Positions 61,248-64,000 of a stretch of DNA of 64,000 bases are shown here, piece by piece. Position 1 is the stretch's first letter; each line of letters begins with the position of its first letter. The position numbers and the translations under genes are program-made. The notes under the pieces are model-generated. The model was not told the origin of the DNA, made no database searches, and was given only the letters and a program-made list of their open reading frames with translations. Source of the stretch: Lachnospiraceae bacterium (lineage in GTDB: Bacteria > Bacillota > Clostridia > Lachnospirales > Lachnospiraceae); the NCBI GenBank assembly GCA_017405805.1, contig JAFQZU010000038.1, positions 1-64,000 on the forward strand, given 5' to 3'.

Positions 61248-62163
61248 CCCAGGTCCCCTCTTCCATTCTGCGCAGATATTCCGTGTAAGGGACATCGGGA
61301 TCATAGATCATTCCCGTGTGCCAGGAAGGTGCCTGCGCGGGCGTCATGTAGCCGTCCCCGTAGTAATTGCGCAGGATGCGGTCGTAGCCGATGGGCGCCG
61401 GCAGCTTCATGAACTCAAAGGGCAGCTCCACGGTATCCGCATAGGCCCAGGCGGGCATGCGGGGGCACTCCTCCAGTTTTTCATAGAAGGTCAGAAGGCC
61501 CATATCGCTCCCCTTTTTCCCCTGTCTCTTCGCGAAGGACTCATAGAGTTTATACCACCTGCGGAAGCCGATCAGATTCATTCCCCTGACATAGGCCCGC
61601 TTCATCCCCTTTCGCAGGGGATTCTCGGATTCCTTGTGAAAATAGACCGGGATCAGCATCCTGCGGACCACGTCCAGCCCCTTGTTGCGCGCCTTGTTGA
61701 GGACTTCTCTCTTCGAAAACCAGTCCAGCGGGAATATGTCGATAAAGATCCCCTGATTGAAGGACACCGCCGTCTTTTCCACCGGGCTGATCCCCGTGGT
61801 ATTGGAATTGCGCAGCTGCGCGTGCCCGCGCAGGTAGTCCTTGTCCGAGTAGGCGGACTGCAGAAAATAGGGCTCCTTGAATTCCTCGGCGCCGATCTGC
61901 AGCAGCTTGTCGTAATCCTCCCGCTTCATGACGACGTCGATATCGTCGTCCCAGGGAATGAAGCCCTTCTCCCGCACGGCGCCCAGGAGCGTGCCGCCGT
62001 CCATAAAGTAGGTCAGTCCGTGTCTGCGGCAGACATCGTCCAGCACGGCGATCAGGTCCAGTTCCACCGCCCAGATGCGCTTCATTTTGGCGGAGATCTC
62101 GTATCCGTTTCTCACTTCCGGCGCAAGAAAGCCTTCCGGCAGCTGTATCGTAAGCTCAGTCAT
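61234..62163 (-). CDS. LicD-family phosphotransferase (second copy)
   Basis: 309 residues. FMDGGTLLGAVREKGFIPWD and then DDDIDVV form the LicD signature. Weak overall similarity to the copy at 44729, so it is not a recent duplicate. It is followed directly by the acyltransferase and preceded by the flippase gene, so the second phospho-substituent may be added to the repeat unit exported by that flippase. Confidence 0.92.
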   Translation of the reverse strand: MTELTIQLPEGFLAPEVRNGYEISAKMKRIWAVELDLIAVLDDVCRRHGLTYFMDGGTLLGAVREKGFIPWDDDIDVVMKREDYDKLLQIGAEEFKEPYFLQSAYSDKDYLRGHAQLRNSNTTGISPVEKTAVSFNQGIFIDIFPLDWFSKREVLNKARNKGLDVVRRMLIPVYFHKESENPLRKGMKRAYVRGMNLIGFRRWYKLYESFAKRQGKKGSDMGLLTFYEKLEECPRMPAWAYADTVELPFEFMKLPAPIGYDRILRNYYGDGYMTPAQAPSWHTGMIYDPDVPYTEYLRRMEEGTWDEES

Positions 62164-62176
62164 ACCCTGTTTACTC

Positions 62177-63634
62177 CTATTTCCTGTGCATGAACTTATA
62201 GATCATTCCGCTCCCTGTATCCAGGGCAAACCGGATAAAGCTGTCCTTAAGGACTGCAAGGACCGCCAGATATATGATCACGCCGACGCAGAACTGTGCG
62301 ATGATCACGGTGATCTCTCCGTGGACGAAGCGGCCGGCGCAGACCATCCCTGCCAGCATCACAAGGCCTGCGACGAGCTTCTTCCAGCCCAGCTGCACCA
62401 GTTGGGCTGGCGTCAGGTAACCGTTGCTGTGCCGCACGTACAGGACGGAGATCAGCGTCTCCGCCGCCAGGGAAGCGATGACGGCGCCCTGGCTCTTGAA
62501 GACCGGGATCAGCAGCAGATTGAGCACCAGGTTCGTGACAGAGCCCATAATGATGAAGCGCGCGCTCACGGCGCGGAGCCCCGCGGGGTTGTAGTACTGG
62601 CTGCCCAGGCAGTTGCTGACGCCGATAATGACGATGATCGGGCTCAGCAGCTGCAGGACCCTGATGACGCCGTCGTATCCGGGGCCGAAGAAGACGGGGA
62701 CGAAGTTGGCGGCGATCCCGAGGATCCCGAAACAGATCCCGACGCCCATGAAGAAGATATAGTTCATGGAGTCGAGGATCCTTCTCTTGATCTCCTCATG
62801 CCGGTTCTCGGCAAAAAGCCAGGAGATCCTGGAGCCGAGCACGTGGTTGAGCGCCGTAAAGGTGAGCGCCTCCATCATCTTGATCAGCTTGGTCGCCTGC
62901 TCGTAATAGCCGTTCTGGCTGGCGTCCTTTGTGATAAAGCCGATCAGCGTCTTGTCCAGCACCGTGTAGATGGACGTCGCCACCGTGGGGACAAAATAGA
63001 TAAAGGTCTCGTGGAGGTGCCTGCGGAAGGTAAACTTTCTCCAGTCCACCGGGACCAGAAACTTCGGGAGCGTCACCCACATGGACAGCGTGCCGAGGAG
63101 CGTGGTCGCGCAGACGATGAAGATGTACAGCGCCAGATCGTCCCTCGACTTGATAAAGGTAAAGAGCAGGATGACGCCTGCGATCTTGATGGCCGAGTTC
63201 TTGAAGACCGTGTACTGGAACATCTCCAGACCGTCGTAGAACCAGGCGATGTCAAACATGGTGTTGAACAGGTTCAGTGAGAGGATCAGGTAGAAGATCT
63301 TGTACTTCTGGTTGAAATAGATCCACACGGCCCACGCGCACAGCATGACCGCTGTCGTAAAGACCGTCAGCAGTTCGATCTCCCAGAACAGTTTGCTCCG
63401 CATTTTTGCGTCGTCCCGGTTCCTGGCGATCTCCCGCAGGCCGTAGGAGGCCGTTCCGAGCCCCGCAAGGAGCGAGAAAAAATACTGGTTGGAAAGGGTA
63501 AAGCTGTAGATCCCGACCTGGTCGACGCCCAGGACACGGGATATATACGGCGCAGTGATCAGCGGTGTGAGCAGCGTCAGTACCTGATACATCGTGCTGA
63601 GGACAAGGTTTTTCTTAATACTAGGTCCTTTCAA
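62177..63634 (-). CDS. Wzx-type polysaccharide flippase
   Basis: 485 residues with about 14 helices of the MOP/RfbX superfamily: LSTMYQVLTLLTPLITAPYISRVLG near the start, YSFTLSNQYFFSLLAGLG, DIAWFYDGLEMF. It turns lipid-linked repeat units to the outer face. I place the start at TTG 63634: AAGGAG lies 6 nt before it and it overlaps the previous stop as TTGA. The longer ORF start at 63715 lies well inside the upstream gene. Confidence 0.9.
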   Translation of the reverse strand: MKGPSIKKNLVLSTMYQVLTLLTPLITAPYISRVLGVDQVGIYSFTLSNQYFFSLLAGLGTASYGLREIARNRDDAKMRSKLFWEIELLTVFTTAVMLCAWAVWIYFNQKYKIFYLILSLNLFNTMFDIAWFYDGLEMFQYTVFKNSAIKIAGVILLFTFIKSRDDLALYIFIVCATTLLGTLSMWVTLPKFLVPVDWRKFTFRRHLHETFIYFVPTVATSIYTVLDKTLIGFITKDASQNGYYEQATKLIKMMEALTFTALNHVLGSRISWLFAENRHEEIKRRILDSMNYIFFMGVGICFGILGIAANFVPVFFGPGYDGVIRVLQLLSPIIVIIGVSNCLGSQYYNPAGLRAVSARFIIMGSVTNLVLNLLLIPVFKSQGAVIASLAAETLISVLYVRHSNGYLTPAQLVQLGWKKLVAGLVMLAGMVCAGRFVHGEITVIIAQFCVGVIIYLAVLAVLKDSFIRFALDTGSGMIYKFMHRK

Positions 63635-64000
63635 GTTGTGCTCCTTAAGATCCTCTCTTTTTCCAGCATAGGAACCACCGCGAGCAGCAGCGGATTGTAT
63701 GCCAGATCGATCCATATATTATTCATAAATGTAAACAGCAGCAGTACACTGACCCATACATACAGCATCCCGTCCCCGGTCCGCCCGGCGGCAGTATACA
63801 GATATGTGTACAGCGCCACGATCAGCAGGGTGAACAGGATCCCGAAGGCAAAGACAGAAAAACCTATCCCCGAATCAATGTAAAAATAGTCCCTCGCGAG
63901 AGCGCCCCCGTTGATCACGAAGGTCTGGCCCACCATCTCGATCCGCCTGCCCAGGACAGGCAGCGAATAGCGGAGGAAGGCCTCGTGCAGCATGACGATG
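63631..64000 (-). CDS. Probable Wzy-type polymerase, C-terminal end (partial)
   Basis: At least 123 residues visible, open at the window edge. LPVLGRRIEMVG precedes a short loop (INGGALARDYFYIDSG) and two or three helices, then WIDLAYNPLLLAVVPML. Membrane topology and position before Wzx suggest the polymerase of the same unit. Family assignment is by context. Confidence 0.55.
   Translation of the reverse strand, partial: IVMLHEAFLRYSLPVLGRRIEMVGQTFVINGGALARDYFYIDSGIGFSVFAFGILFTLLIVALYTYLYTAAGRTGDGMLYVWVSVLLLFTFMNNIWIDLAYNPLLLAVVPMLEKERILRSTT

Overview
The window looks like a chromosomal segment of a GC-rich Gram-positive anaerobe of the Clostridia, most likely Lachnospiraceae. That is inferred from gene content: a Tad pilus operon with DUF5702- and DUF6382/FHA-type partners, a VaFE-repeat surface protein, rubredoxin beside a DUF1858 protein, CsoR-type copper control, and many choline-binding-type cell-wall repeats. 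No species is claimed.

Region by region. 1-630: the 5' tip of a 16S rRNA gene (minus), its leader and promoter, and tRNA-Ser(GCT) behind a consensus promoter. 811-7099: a HIT protein and a 1914-residue wall-anchored VaFE protein. 7133-17093: the rest of a minus-strand Tad operon (two A24 prepilin peptidases, TadZ, TadA, TadB, TadC, Flp pilin, DUF5702 protein, two TadE-like proteins, an FHA protein) reading into the VaFE gene from one promoter near 17140. 17505-26134: rubredoxin, a DUF1858 protein, a membrane protein, a zinc-type ABC transporter under a Fur-family box, aroE, a copper ATPase with a C-terminal CopZ domain, and CsoR with its operator inside its own promoter. 26267-30095: an O-antigen-ligase-like protein, a lone FakA-type C-terminal domain, and FtsH.

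30265-64000 is mostly cell-surface polysaccharide. Two secreted metallo-beta-lactamase-fold proteins carry choline-binding-type repeats, the architecture of the pneumococcal phosphorylcholine esterase Pce. A minus-strand operon (39623-48391) encodes RmlD, RmlC, glycosyltransferases, a LicD phosphotransferase, an IspD/TarI-like cytidylyltransferase and WecB. A repeat-bearing amidase follows on the plus strand. A plus-strand operon (50141-58370) then encodes a WecE-type sugar aminotransferase, a GtrB/ArnC-like glycosyltransferase, an ATP-grasp protein, a PaaK/CapK-like adenylating enzyme, two EmrE/ArnE-F-size membrane proteins, RmlA and a GtrII-like membrane transferase. The end of the window (58869-64000, minus) holds an oxidoreductase, an acyltransferase, a second LicD, a Wzx flippase and the end of a probable Wzy.

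Taken together, the right half appears to build a rhamnose-containing surface glycan, decorate it with a phospho-substituent (LicD plus cytidylyltransferase), possibly cap it with a dTDP-derived amino sugar moved across the membrane on a lipid carrier, and encode secreted proteins that bind or trim the decoration. The plus-strand aminosugar operon is the best candidate for an undescribed system. Non-coding features of note are a 52-bp-period repeat array (58445-58760), stem-loop elements sitting 4-5 nt after stop codons, and a duplicated 35-nt terminator.
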